From positions 10,496,001 to 10,560,000 of the forward strand of contig OX621253.1 of NCBI GenBank assembly GCA_951640165.1: a stretch of 64,000 bases of DNA, given 5' to 3'. Below the pieces are notes generated by a model. That model made no database searches. It was not told where the DNA came from and was given only the letters and a program-made list of their open reading frames with translations. Source of the DNA: Pseudoips prasinana. Taxonomy: Eukaryota > Arthropoda > Insecta > Lepidoptera > Nolidae. Of this stretch, positions 33,340-44,103 are shown piece after piece. Position numbers and translations under genes: made by a program. The first letter of the stretch is position 1. Every line of letters starts with the position of its first letter.

Positions 33340-33489
33340 CTAAGAAATATGAGAATATTAATATCATGGTCATTATATATGACAAAGGACAGGCAATTCA
33401 CCAACGGCAAATGCTCTCACCGGTCAATAGGCGATTGGTGAGGTTAAGCAACTCGCGGTCAGTCCATACATTGGTGACCGCCATAGTGG

Positions 33490-33640
33490 TTTAGTTTCTG
33501 AGCGTCTCCGTGCTTCGGAGGGCACGTCTAGCTGTCGGTCCCGGTTGTAGTCATTAAACAACTGTCGTTAAGCCGTGTCAGAGGCCTACTGGGCGGCTTG
33601 AACAACTCTGACACTAGGGTAACCACTGCCCATACGATAA
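33490..33640. repeat. SINE body fragment
   Basis: Contains GTGCTTCGGAGGGCACGT and CTGTCGGTCCCGG, as in family A bodies, then GCCGTGTCAGAGGCC. No head. It lies upstream of the first visible n-syb exon. Confidence 0.5.
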
Positions 33641-35070
33641 TTAAGTAACGGACAATGTGACGTGACAATTAGGGGAACGGGATTGAATTAAAGGGTATAT
33701 TCATGTAATTAAATGTATGATTATATAATTGTTAATAGTATAGTTTGTAAGTTAATGTAGTAAGTATTAAATTCACTGTTTTTAGTCATGGACCAGTACG
33801 TAGCATTTCATCATTTGGGTACACTGAAAACTACCCCAACTCTGTTATTTCATACACCGATTCCTGCCTAGGTTGTCTGTCTGGAAGAGACTCTTGGTTA
33901 AAGCCGCCAATCGTACAGTTATGTGATGCTTCTTTGTTTCTGATATTTTTGTCTTGCTGTAAAATAAAGAGATTATCTTATCTTTATAAATGTATATTGC
34001 ATTGTAGACATGTGAAACTCTTAAGGGACTCGTAAATAACGTTTTATTAGGAATCATCACACCACTTATTACAAATACATATATGGCTTCCACCATCATC
34101 AAGATAAAACACTCGATATTTTTAAAATGTTTTCATAAACAAAATAAGATTTAGTATCCAACAGCATTATTAGAACTTAAACCTATAGATGCGGGAGCAT
34201 ATAACTTCATAATAAATTACTGTACTGTAATATTTGACATGAGCAACTTTTCCGAAGTAATGCTTGTAGCACACATATACGTTTATATAGAAAAGGCAAC
34301 GACATCTAAAAAGGCTCCTAGTCTCATACCTATAATGTAGGTCACACGAGATAATTGTTTGCTAGTTTTATATAAATTTAGATATATATCCACGTCAGAT
34401 AGAGCTCTGACTTGAGGTTCAAACTTACTTTTATAAGTTAAATGGCTTGGTAAGTAATACTTTATTAAAAACCCACTTACATTAAAATTGTAAAACTTTT
34501 AATAAAGGTTAAAAGTTAAAAACTAAAAGTATGTATTAAAACAGTGTATTAAAAGTATGTATTAAAAACTAAAAGTATGTATTAAAAATGCATATATCAA
34601 AAGGCGTATAAATATATAGTATTCTGTGGTTGAGACACCCACGCGTGAGTAACGCCATGCATATGGTAAAAGTCATACTATACATACACTAACGGCTACA
34701 GAAAGCACTCATAGCCAATTCCCCTCATTGATACGAAATCGATCGACAATGGCGGCATTGCAAATAATGCTATAAAACTAAAAATCGAATCTTTTGTATG
34801 CATTGCGAACATATCAGACGGTCATGTTTCTAGAAAACAGAGCGGATGGATAAAACGTACATCTTCTGGAAGGGTGTTAGCAACGGAATCCTAAATTTGA
34901 CCTGCCAGTTGTATCGTACGTAGCTTAACGCTGAAAGCCTACCCCGGGTTGGTAGAGGGTGTTGGTTCAAGACCCGCCGGACGATAAAAATGATTTCACA
35001 TGTTTGAGATTAGATTAACGCTTTGCATTTTGCAAATATTGCACTACTATTAAAACAAAAAATTTAACAC
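33640..35070. other. AT-rich DNA, n-syb upstream region or intron
   Basis: No coding exon recognised. A decayed repeat resembling 43200-43230 (TCTGGAAGAGACTCTTGGTTA) is near 33880, and the short direct repeat AAAGTATGTATTAAAA occurs three times at 34525-34585. The n-syb start exon could lie here or outside. Confidence 0.35.
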
Positions 35071-35194
35071 CTCTTAGAGCTAGCGCGCACTGGTGACTTT
35101 TGTCAGCGTGACAATAAAGTTGTTGTCATTGTCACGTCACGTTACCAAAGTGGAGTGCGCACACGAAAGGTGACAGTGACAATTTTTTTTTGAA

Positions 35195-35407
35195 ATGGAA
35201 GCGTCGTTTTCCTATATGGATTTCGAAGAGACGGTCATTCTCGGTGAACTCATGAGACCCAGGAGAAAAAGAAAGCGCAAAGAATACTGGTTACACCCCC
35301 TTTGGAGTGACAGGCTACTACGTGGAAAGTTCTATACTATGTATTATAAACTTCGAGAACATCCCAAGATTTGCTTTAGATATTTCCGAATGAGTGTTAG
35401 AAGCTGA
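35195..35407 (+). pseudogene. truncated Harbinger transposase N-terminus (copy 1)
   Basis: Seventy residues, with RPRRKRKRKEYWLHPLW, LLRGKFYTMYYKLREHP and ICFRYFRMS. RR-R-YW-HP---R---G-F---Y-LRE-P--F--YFRM is the conserved opening of PIF/Harbinger (HARBI1-like) transposases. The frame stops where the catalytic domain should begin. Confidence 0.8.
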
Positions 35408-35552
35408 ACTATTCATAGGAGATTCGATGGGTACTGTGGGAGTTTTGTTTCTGTACCTACGTCTTGAAAAATTTGTAAACTTTTCTGTACTTTTAACTTA
35501 ATTCCTCCGGGATTGCTTTTAACAATGGCACCAATGATAACGCAAAATGGTT

Positions 35553-35795
35553 TTATCTGTCATCGTCATCACAACTGCTTTTATTATACCTCGCAGCCTC
35601 AATGAACTTGTTATCGTCAACCCTATTTTTATTTAAAATGTCCAGAAGCCTTTCTTCGTAAGACATTACTTTAGTTTTTTTCTTTCGGGGATATTGTCTT
35701 CGCTGTGGTACATCTTCATCATCATCCCTACTATAATCTTCGCAATCAATGGCCTCTGCATTTCCGTAGGTCTCTCTAGTGTCCATGCGCGCCAA
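35553..35795 (-). pseudogene. second Harbinger reading frame, MADF/Myb-like partner remnant (copy 1)
   Basis: Eighty residues beginning MARMDTRETYGNAEAI, with an acidic/basic stretch (DDEDVPQRRQYPRKKKTK) and MSYEERLLDILNKN, which resembles the C-terminal tail of MADF-domain proteins. PIF/Harbinger elements usually carry a DNA-binding partner ORF opposite the transposase; that fits the position, but the domain itself is not present. Confidence 0.5.
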
Positions 35796-36045
35796 AGTCG
35801 GTAGTCAGAATGCAAATGGCGAACGACCGACGACGAGAGTGACAATTTTGTCACCAGTGCGCGCACCGCTATGAAAACCTAACGGCGCGGTGGCAGTTTC
35901 GTCACGGGCTTGTTCGCCGGTCGGCGTACACAAATGTCACCCAGTTGTCACGTCGTAACATGCGCGCATCTCCATACATATCCACGGACTTGATAAGAGT
36001 GACAAAACTGTCACACTGACAAAAGTCACCAGTGCGCGCTAGCTA

Positions 36046-37014
36046 GAGCTAGCGCGCACTGGTGAATTTTGTCAGCGTGACAATAAAGTTGTTGTCATTG
36101 TCACGTCACGTTACCAAAGTGGAGTGCGCACACGAAAGGTGACAGTGACAATTTTTTTTTGAAATGGAAGCGTCGTTTTCCTATATGGATTTCGAAGAGA
36201 CGGTCATTCTCGGTGAACTCATGAGACCCAGGAGAAAAAGAAAGCGCAAAGAATACTGGTTACACCCCCTTTGGAGTGACAGGCTACTACGTGGAAAGTT
36301 CTATACTATGTATTATAAACTTCGAGAACATCGGAAGATTTGCTTTAGATATTTCCGAATGAGTGTTAGAAGCTGAACTATTCATAGGGGATTCGATGGG
36401 TACTGTGGGAGTTTTGTTTCTGTACCTACGTCTTGAAAAATTTGTAAACTTTTCTGTACTTTTAACTTAATTCCTCCGGGATTGCTTTTAACAATGGCAC
36501 CAATGATAACGCAAAATGGTTTTATCTGTCATCGTCATCACAACTGCTTTTATTATACCTCGCAGCCTCAATGAACTTGTTATCGTCAACCCTATTTTTA
36601 TTTAAAATGTCCAGAAGCCTTTCTTCGTAAGACATTACTTTAGTTTTTTTCTTTCGGGGATATTGTCTTCACTGTGGTACATCTTCATCATCATCCCTAC
36701 TATAATCTTCGCAATCAATGGCCTCTGCATTTCCGTAGGTCTCTCTAGTGTCCATGCGCGCCAAAGTCGGTAGTCAGAATGCAAATGGCGAACGACCGAC
36801 GACGAGAGTGACAATTTTGTCACCAGTGCGCGCACCGCTATGAAAACCTAACGGCGCGGTGGCAGTTTCGTCACGGGCTTGTTCGCCGGTCGGCGTACAC
36901 AAATGTCACCCAGTTGTCACGTCGTAACATGCGCGCATCTCCATACATATCCACGGACTTGATAAGAGTGACCAAACTGTCACACTGACAAAAGTCACCA
37001 GTGCGCGCTAGCTC
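36046..37014 (+). mobile_element. PIF/Harbinger-type non-autonomous element, tandem copy 2
   Basis: 969 bp, about 99% identical to copy 1 (few differences, for example at 36067, 36334-36335, 36390, 36671 and 36972). The transposase fragment at 36164-36376 is open. The opposite frame carries a CGA to TGA stop at 36669-36671. TTA follows at 37015-37017. The junction GCTAGCTAGAGCTAGC lacks the 3 bases expected if a full end, a TTA and a full start met. Confidence 0.82.
36164..36376 (+). pseudogene. truncated Harbinger transposase N-terminus (copy 2)
   Basis: Same 70-residue fragment as in copy 1 with one change (LREHRKICF in place of LREHPKICF). No catalytic core, hence non-autonomous. Confidence 0.78.
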
Positions 37015-37274
37015 TTACAATTTAAAAGTCAGTAATCTTATAACCGTTTTCAAAAGAAGGAGGTTATCAAGTGCTTTTAGGTATGTATGTATGTAACTCG
37101 ATTTACCTTTATAAGGAAAATTATTAAAAAAAATATTTTGCTTTGTGAAAAGTTGAAGTCAGTTAAATGTTTATTTTAAGTTATATTAATATCAGCTAGT
37201 TTTCATACCACAAATGTTATTTCATGAAGAAAAGCACGCAGAACTGAGGCACATTTTGTTGTTTCTTTTTTTAA

Positions 37275-37530
37275 TAATTAATAATTATCCTCGGACGACT
37301 AACACACTGCCATCTGATCTCAAACTAGGGCGTAGCCTGGGTTATGGCAACCAGACAACTGATAAACATTCTTATGTATTCCTAAATACATACATATAAT
37401 TGATTGATAAATCACAACCTTACACAGAACAAATCACACAAAGATTTCTCTTAGGTGGGGATCAAACCTACGACGAAACTACGACCTCTGAGTTAGCAGT
37501 TAGGGTCCCTAAGCACTAAACCAGCATGCC
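37275..37530 (-). repeat. SINE family B-like, reverse
   Basis: Body CTGCCATCTGATCTCAAACT at 37311 and a head in reverse: GGATCAAACCTACGACG (B box) and CTAAGCACTAAACCAGC. Confidence 0.55.
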
Positions 37531-37724
37531 AACTTTATAGCTATTAAAGGAGTTAAATAGAAGGTTCTGCAGTTTTTGAAGTTTAATAGCTTCTTAATTA
37601 GCAAGTAATTGCCAATATAACTAATAGGTTCTACGAGGGGGGGTTGTAACGGGTGTCTTCGGAGACTTGGCCGAGGTCATTCCTCTCCAAGAAAATCTAT
37701 ACACAGGGCTCACGTAGATATATA

Positions 37725-39630
37725 GATAGATATTTATTTATTTGCCATAAATGTTGGTACAAACAATTGAGGTCTTATATATAAAAACAGATCCACAACA
37801 GTCATATACATAGTGACATGCAAATACTTAAATAAAATTATATTTTAAGTCCTATTAAAGAAGTCTGCTACCGTGTAAAATGTTTTTTCTAATAACCATA
37901 TTTTGAGTTTTTTTTTAAATTTCCGAAGTGGTAGTTCCCTAATATCAACAGGCAACTTATTAAATATGCGTCCACACATCACGTAGCTACTTTTCTTGTA
38001 TAAAGTTGTCCTAGGAATCACTGGTAAAACTATTCTGTTAGGATTTCGACTGTTTCTAGGGAATAGTTCCTGGGCTCTTGTGAACAGTTCAGGATTTTCC
38101 TTAACCAATTTACTACATTCAAATATATACATAGACGGTAATGTCATAATTTTATACTTCTGGAAAATCGGTTTACACGATTGCCACGGACATAGACCAG
38201 AAAGCGCTCGAATACATTTTTTTTGTGCAATAAAAGCTTTTTGAATGTTTGTTGAGTTGCCCCACAGAATCAGACCATAACTCAAAATAGAAGCTACATG
38301 CCCGTAATAAGCTGCTAAGACAGTTTTCATTGCAGATACTTTTGTGAGCTCATACAATACATACACAAATTTATTAATTCTACTGCAAAGTTTGTCAATA
38401 TGCTCTTTCCAGTTACAGTACTTGTCAACGATAATTCCAAGAAACTTGGTTTCATTGACTTCTTTTAATTTTATACCTCTATAAATAATATTTAAAGTCA
38501 TAGTTTTTCGTCCATATGTGTCAAATTGCATATAATTGGTTTTGTCAAATTAACATTTAAACCATTGTCATCTAACCATTTAATTACAGATTCTAATGAA
38601 TTATTTATATTAGTTTCATAGCTGTCAATATCAGATTTGCTAGATGTGATTAATAATGATATGTCATCAGCAAATAAAAAACAAGGATTATTAGTCGCGT
38701 CTGGAAGGTCATTTATATATAGAATAAACAGAAGAGGGCCAAGAATGCTTCCCTGAGGGACTCCAGAAGCGTTATGCTTAAAGTTAGATCTATACGCTTT
38801 TAATGTAAGGTTACTATGTATTTTTGGGATTTCTACACATTGTGTTCTATTTTCCAAATAGCTTTTAATCCAGTTTAGTGCAGGGCCACGGATCCCATAA
38901 TTCTCTAGCTTATTTAATAATAAGTTGTGTGAAACAAAATCGAATGCCTTTGACATATCGTATAATATTACAGTAGTTTTATTGCCTCTATCTATACTAC
39001 TTATAACTGCATGCATTAGGTTAAAACAAGCCAATGTCGTGGACTTCCCTTTTTGAAACCCATATTGATCTTTTTTTATGATACCATGCTTTCCAATGAA
39101 ATTGGTTATATTTTTATGCATAGCAATCTCAAAATTTTTTGAGATTATTGGTATCAGAGCAATTGGTCTATAGTTATCCATGGAGTCTTTGTTACCTTTG
39201 TTATATAGGGGCTTAATTATCGAAACTTTTAGTAAATTCGGGAAGCACCCGTTAGAGAAGGATAAATTTATTAAATATGTCAAGTCTGGCGAAATTTTAT
39301 TTGCACAATTTTTTAGGACGTTTGTTGCAAATGTATCGATTCCTTCAGCGTTTGTATTGTTTAACGATGGAATTATATTCTTAATGCCATTGTAATTATA
39401 AGGTTTCAAAAATATACTATTACATACTGATAATTTAAGGGCAGAACATGGTTTACTACAAGTATTAATATTAGTGAGATTGATAAAATGGTCGTTAAAA
39501 GCCTCAATGATTTCGTTTTACTGTATCAATGAATTGTTTGACAGTTTTGGATTTTTGGTTAATTATTTGCCATGCTGCCCTGCATTTGTTTTTCGATCTT
39601 ACAATAAATAAATGATTTGTTCTCTTTATA
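37725..39630 (-). pseudogene. non-LTR retrotransposon (jockey/CR1 range), 5'-truncated, RT with frameshifts
   Basis: On the minus strand the frame 39409-38498 reads NAEGIDTFATNVLKNCA, NYRPIALIPIISKNFEIAMH, QYGFQKGKSTTLACFNL, VILYDMSKAFDFVSHNLLL (motif A), ASGVPQGSILGPLLFILYIN (motif B) and CFLFADDISLLI (motif C, FADD). About 30 bases before the end of that frame it shifts into 38531-37845, which holds KFLGIIVDKYCNWKEHIDKL and the C-terminal thumb. Upstream, 39600-39410 has NKCRAAWQIINQKSK, a stop, and then EAFNDHFINL in a new frame. The T-rich start at 37725 is the 3' tail. Endonuclease and ORF1 are missing. Inactive, but the frame is young enough to be read easily. Confidence 0.9.
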
Positions 39631-40188
39631 GATCCGTATATGCACGATCCGTATACGTACGATGGTCCACATCGGGACTGTTATGATTTTCAAATTATTG
39701 GTAACATTTTTTTTATTGTTTACTTAAAGAGTATGATTTTGATTTGCATGTAATATTAATAAGGATACAATTTGACTAAAACACGCGAATGAGCGGATTG
39801 GTCAATCCATTCTGTTCATTCTCCTTCACGACGCGACGTTCGGAATGGCCGCCTAGTTGGGCGGTTTCTACCAAGCGCACGAACCGAAAGATTGTTAACA
39901 AGTGTTGTATGTTGTGTGTATTTTCATTTATTACAATACATACGTTAATTAATTTAGTAAAAGTTTGTTAAATGTTGTAATGGTGCAATCCTGAAGATTT
40001 AAATATACGTCTATTGTTGCTGAAAAACGTGTTTTCTTATAAGGACTAAGTGCGGAAACCATACCCACCAGCATATTAGTGGGGTCAAAACGATGATGAT
40101 GATGATCTATACCCAGTCCCGAGTGTATTTAAACGAGAAACATACAATTATGAAAGCCTAAACGACTATTCTTCACAGATACCTACAC

Positions 40189-40433
40189 CGTAGCCTAGTT
40201 GGTAGTGCTCCTGCCTACGAAGCTGGTGGTCCTGGGTTCGAATGCCGGTAAGTGCAAATATTTGTGTGATGAGCACGAATATTTGTTTCTGAGTCATGGA
40301 TGTTTTCTATGTATATAAGTATTTATCTATCTATATAAGTATGTATATCGTCACCTGGTACCCATAGTACAGCTTTGCTTAGTTTGGGGCTAGGATGATC
40401 TGTGGGACATTGTCTCGAGATATTATTATTATT
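40189..40433 (+). repeat. tRNA-derived SINE (family B), full copy
   Basis: ACACCGTAGCCTAGTTGGTA, GGTTCGAATGCCGGTAAGTG, TGTTTCTGAGTCATGGATG, ending TCGAGATATTATTATTATTT. Second full copy of the family after 25403-25634; it has a small GTATATAAGTA duplication inside. Confidence 0.72.
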
Positions 40434-41144
40434 TGCGACGGGGAATATTATAGTGTAAAGTGTGTGCGTACTGTATTCCCGTATTCTCATAGCTTAATGT
40501 TTCCGAACTCATGACACTGGACCAAGACTAAGATTTTTTTTTAGTGATGAAATATCAATAAAATCGTTTTGGTTTTATTCGCACCGATCCACATCGAACC
40601 CGGGAGATTATAATCTTCCTTTGTACACGCTACCGGTAGAATAATGAGGCAGTCATCTATACAGTTGGCATGTAATACCTACATAATGTGTCGGTAGTAC
40701 ACACTTTGGGAGCTGCCGATAGAAAAGAAAACAATTTTTAATGAGAAATTATTTAGATAGTAGTGTTTATTTGATCCGAGTAGCGAGTGGAAGATGCTAT
40801 TTCCTACCTTGGGGCGGTAAAGACTTAAAGTAATTGCTTCCCTCCCTATGCTGGGAATAAATTTTAAAAATAGAACTTTAATTGTATGGGCAGACAGCTG
40901 CAAAAAAATCAAACATAATTAAGAAAAAACGTGCACAACGCCGGTAAAGAAGCTTTCACTTCAAAAATGCTGCGGTCATGTGAGTGTATAAACGTCCAGT
41001 GTGCATTAAAAAAAAGACCCTCCGTCTTACGAATATTCGACCAGGCCACGTGTCCTGACGCGAGTTTAACATTTTCACCGATCCCAAAAAAGTGGACAAC
41101 GCCGCTGAGAAGTTTCCATACTAGAATATGGACTTTTTTTGATC

Positions 41145-41475
41145 GGCATGTGCTTAAAACCTCTTTGAACACTTTTAAATCGTTCCCATCGCTGTGACCG
41201 CAATCTCAAGCACAGGCTATTAAAGTTCTTTTTTGGTATATTGTCGGTATTATTTTGGTATATATCGACACATGCAGTCGATAATACACAAAATTAGGAT
41301 AGAAAATATAAAGAAATTACTAGAACCTGATAATATTTTGTTAATAAAACCGACTGAGCGACTTTTTATGAGCCGCTTGTGCTTAAAACCTCTTTGAACC
41401 CTTTGAATCGTCTCCATCGCTGTGACCGCAATCTCAAGCAAGGACTATTAAAGTTCTATTTTTGGTAAATTGTCC
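41145..41475. repeat. pair of about 105-bp direct repeats
   Basis: 41145-41247 and 41362-41472 share TGTGCTTAAAACCTCTTTGA, CATCGCTGTGACCGCAATCT and CAAGCA-GG-CTATTAAAGTTCT with several mismatches. 114 bp of AT-rich DNA separates them. No coding content recognised. A partial element or old segmental duplication. Confidence 0.65.
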
Positions 41476-41817
41476 CGAATTTCTGTTCCTTTTAGAGGCA
41501 TAATTCTATAACGTAAGTACTAAATGTCAATTCTAAAAGGTGGGTACTATGTGGTACGTGATAAATAGGTTTGTGAGACGAATGATGTTTAATATGACAA
41601 AAAAGGTTTTTAAAGTAGAATGGGTCAAATATGGGTTGGGCTCGTGCACCGATGGGTCTGTTCATTCTTTAGACGTCTACAAGATTACTTTTTATTTTTA
41701 TTATAACATTAAAAAAATTACAAAACATTTAACATATATCAATCTAAAAACCACGCGCACGGGCGTTCATCCAGATTGCAAAAAATCATCCTTCTGAGCA
41801 ACGTAAATTAATTTTTG

Positions 41818-41965
41818 ACTGCTTCATTGGTATAGCGGGTCCGTGTTCAACCGCAGGTAACGTGGTCCTGGGTACAAATCCCGGGTCGCCGAAAGTGATT
41901 ATGGGATTTTGTCGTAGAAAGAAAAAATCGCAAAATCAGCCCGAGAATTGGCGGTATTATACCCC
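41818..41965 (+). repeat. SINE family A, 5' part
   Basis: Head GACTGCTTCATTGGTATAGC and GGTACAAATCCCGGGTCG, body GATTATGGGATTTTG and GGCGGTATTATACCC. It is cut at 41966, where a reverse family B body begins. Confidence 0.6.
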
Positions 41966-42200
41966 CGGATATCCTGGGACATTATTTACAGACGGCCATA
42001 TTCTGATCCCAAACTAAGCAGAGCTTGTACTATGGAAATCAGATAACTGATATACTACTTTTATTTTGTAAATACATACTTACCTATATACATAATTACA
42101 CCCAGACTCAGGACAAACAGACATGTTCATGCACACAAATATCTGTCCTGGGTAGGAATTCCTGTCCTGGCATTAGCCAACCACGCCAACAGGCCCGTCA
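41966..42200 (-). repeat. SINE family B, reverse
   Basis: ATATCCTGGGACATTATTTA, CTGATCCCAAACTAAGCAGA and then a decayed head. It abuts the family A copy before it, suggesting insertion into it. Confidence 0.55.
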
Positions 42201-42599
42201 AAAGCCTCCTAGACAAAGATTCCCCTGCGGGATAGACGTAAAATGGCGTAAGTACCATCAGAACGTTTCAATAATATGAAGAACACTCATTAACATTTTT
42301 ACAACCCCATAAATAAATTCTGTAAAAGGATTTATAAACCTCTGTGCCGTCGGGGGTAAAAATGTAATAAGAAGTTATGAGATTCTTTATCCTCTGAATA
42401 ACCTTTTTTCCGACGATAGATGATTATTTATATATGTGTGTTATTATATATTTTACATAGTATGTTTTAAGTATATGTATTTTCTTATTTCAGTACTGTA
42501 TAATTTACCTATTATACCGTTAATATTATAATTACGTTATTACAAGTTAACTATATAAAATTAATTTTAAGTACGGATAGATATAAATTTAATATATAT

Positions 42600-42790
42600 T
42601 GAGACATCCAACACACTGATCACACTGAACCAGGTAGAATCTGTACTATAGAAAACAGGGAACTGATAAAAATACGTATATATATATATTTCTAAATACA
42701 TATATACTAGAACCAAAACAAATAATCGTGCTCATCCAACAAAGATTTGTCCTGAGTGAGAATCGAGCCCACGACATCCGACATGATTAA
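42600..42790 (-). repeat. SINE family B-like, reverse, diverged
   Basis: CACTGAACCAGGTAGAATCT near 42624 and a reversed B box GAGAATCGAGCCCACGAC near 42758. Confidence 0.45.
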
Positions 42791-42944
42791 TTTGTTGTTT
42801 GTTTATCACTATAGAATAAAATGAAACTTTTTTTATCACATGAATTGTAATATATTTACTACATCAATTATTGGGATAATATTATTTGTATAATTAGATT
42901 ATTACTTTTTCTTTTTGTTGCTGAATCGGTTTACGCTTGACCAC

Positions 42945-43045
42945 GATCTCACCTGATGGTAAGTGAAGATGTGGTCGAAGATGGACCGCGCGTACCCATA
43001 AGATGCCTGTTCACTCTAGCCTTGAATAAACCCATGTTGTATGAG
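42945..43045 (+). repeat. fragment of the GGTCACCTGATGGTAAG repeat
   Basis: CTCACCTGATGGTAAGTGAA and CCCATAAGATGCCTGTTCAC; a diverged relative of 11780-11985 and 63218-63430. Confidence 0.45.
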
Positions 43046-43222
43046 TCTGGAAACACGTCGTTCGTATTAATTAAAAACATACTATTAATATTTGTGTATC
43101 TATTTATTATATTTTATATGTTAACCATACGCTCTGCTAACAAAGTCTAAGTACACCGACAATTACTGCCCCCCTTACATGATTGCTATTCATCTCCATT
43201 CCTTGGTTGACTGGAAGAGATC

Positions 43223-43273
43223 ACATGTTAGTGATAAAGCCACCATTAAATGGTGGTCTTATCACTAACATGT
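43223..43273. repeat. 25-bp stem hairpin
   Basis: ACATGTTAGTGATAAAGCCA then CCATT pairs with its downstream complement around a single base at 43248; two internal mismatches. Confidence 0.75.
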
Positions 43274-43279
43274 CATCTG

Positions 43280-44080
43280 TAACCTATATTCTGTACTATA
43301 GTTTAGTGAAACTATAACCTGAATGCCCATTACGGCAAACAAATATTTCACAATTAATTTATTGTTTTATTCAGTATGATAAATAAACCCCCTACCATCA
43401 TGTATTAGTATAACTTCCTATACTAGGGGGTTCCGCAAGATCGTGATCAGACTGTGTGTGTCTTAGACACAGAATTCTTCAATCTATCTTTTCTTGGACT
43501 ATAGTGAAAGGAAAATTCGAAGTAAGATCCCTTTTTGAAGGATTAAACAATACTAGGTAATTTAAGTTGTAGTTAGACTATAGAAAATAAAGTGTCACTC
43601 TGTAAGATTTGTTTTGAAAAGTCTTCCATGTGTATTTTTTATCTTTTTTGATCTCAGATTAAGGAGTGAAGCGTCCATGTTATTTTTTACACAAAAAGCT
43701 GTTTCACCAAACAGATTTATAAACCAACAAGCTAAACTAAGCACGACTTGCACTAATGCATGACCTCCATACTCGTGTAAAATACTCGCTTGTTTATCTT
43801 CTTTCTTTCGGGATCCTAAAAAGCTCTGACCACGCAAGTCTCATACACGACCTCGAAAGAGCAGAAGACTCGACAGAAGAGACATTCGTCTGTATGTCCC
43901 TTCTTTCGCGTCATACGAATACGAATGTGGGAATATATTCCCCATTTGCACATAAAAGTCGCAAGCACAACCTATAAAGTCTATACAACTAATAGAGGTA
44001 TTCAAAATCCAAGTCCGTTGAAATGTTTCATACCGTCTTTGTACTTTTAATAGTTTAATAAACAGCTCCAAATAAACTCA
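43280..44080. other. intergenic, no gene recognised
   Basis: Contains an imperfect inverted pair (CCCCCTA ... TAGGGGG) at 43388-43429. Nothing coding. Confidence 0.35.
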
Positions 44081-44103
44081 TAAACTGAATAGTAGAAGTA
44101 CTA

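Larger units (their letters stand above)
35077..36044 (+). mobile_element. PIF/Harbinger-type non-autonomous element, tandem copy 1
   Basis: Terminal inverted repeats of about 35 bp (GAGCTAGCGCGCACTGGTGA then CTTTTGTCAG and its complement at the end). The left flank has TTA at 35074-35076, matching TTA at 37015-37017 after copy 2, a Harbinger-type 3-bp target duplication around the pair. Inside, 35195-35407 (+) is the start of a Harbinger transposase and 35553-35795 (-) a second, MADF-like reading frame, facing inward. The DDE core is deleted. The terminal C is missing where it meets copy 2. Confidence 0.82.

Noticed and set aside
40909..41197. Frames on both strands of 87-88 residues
   Set aside because: The two strands mirror each other, no recognisable motif, next to the direct repeat pair; chance frames are more likely.
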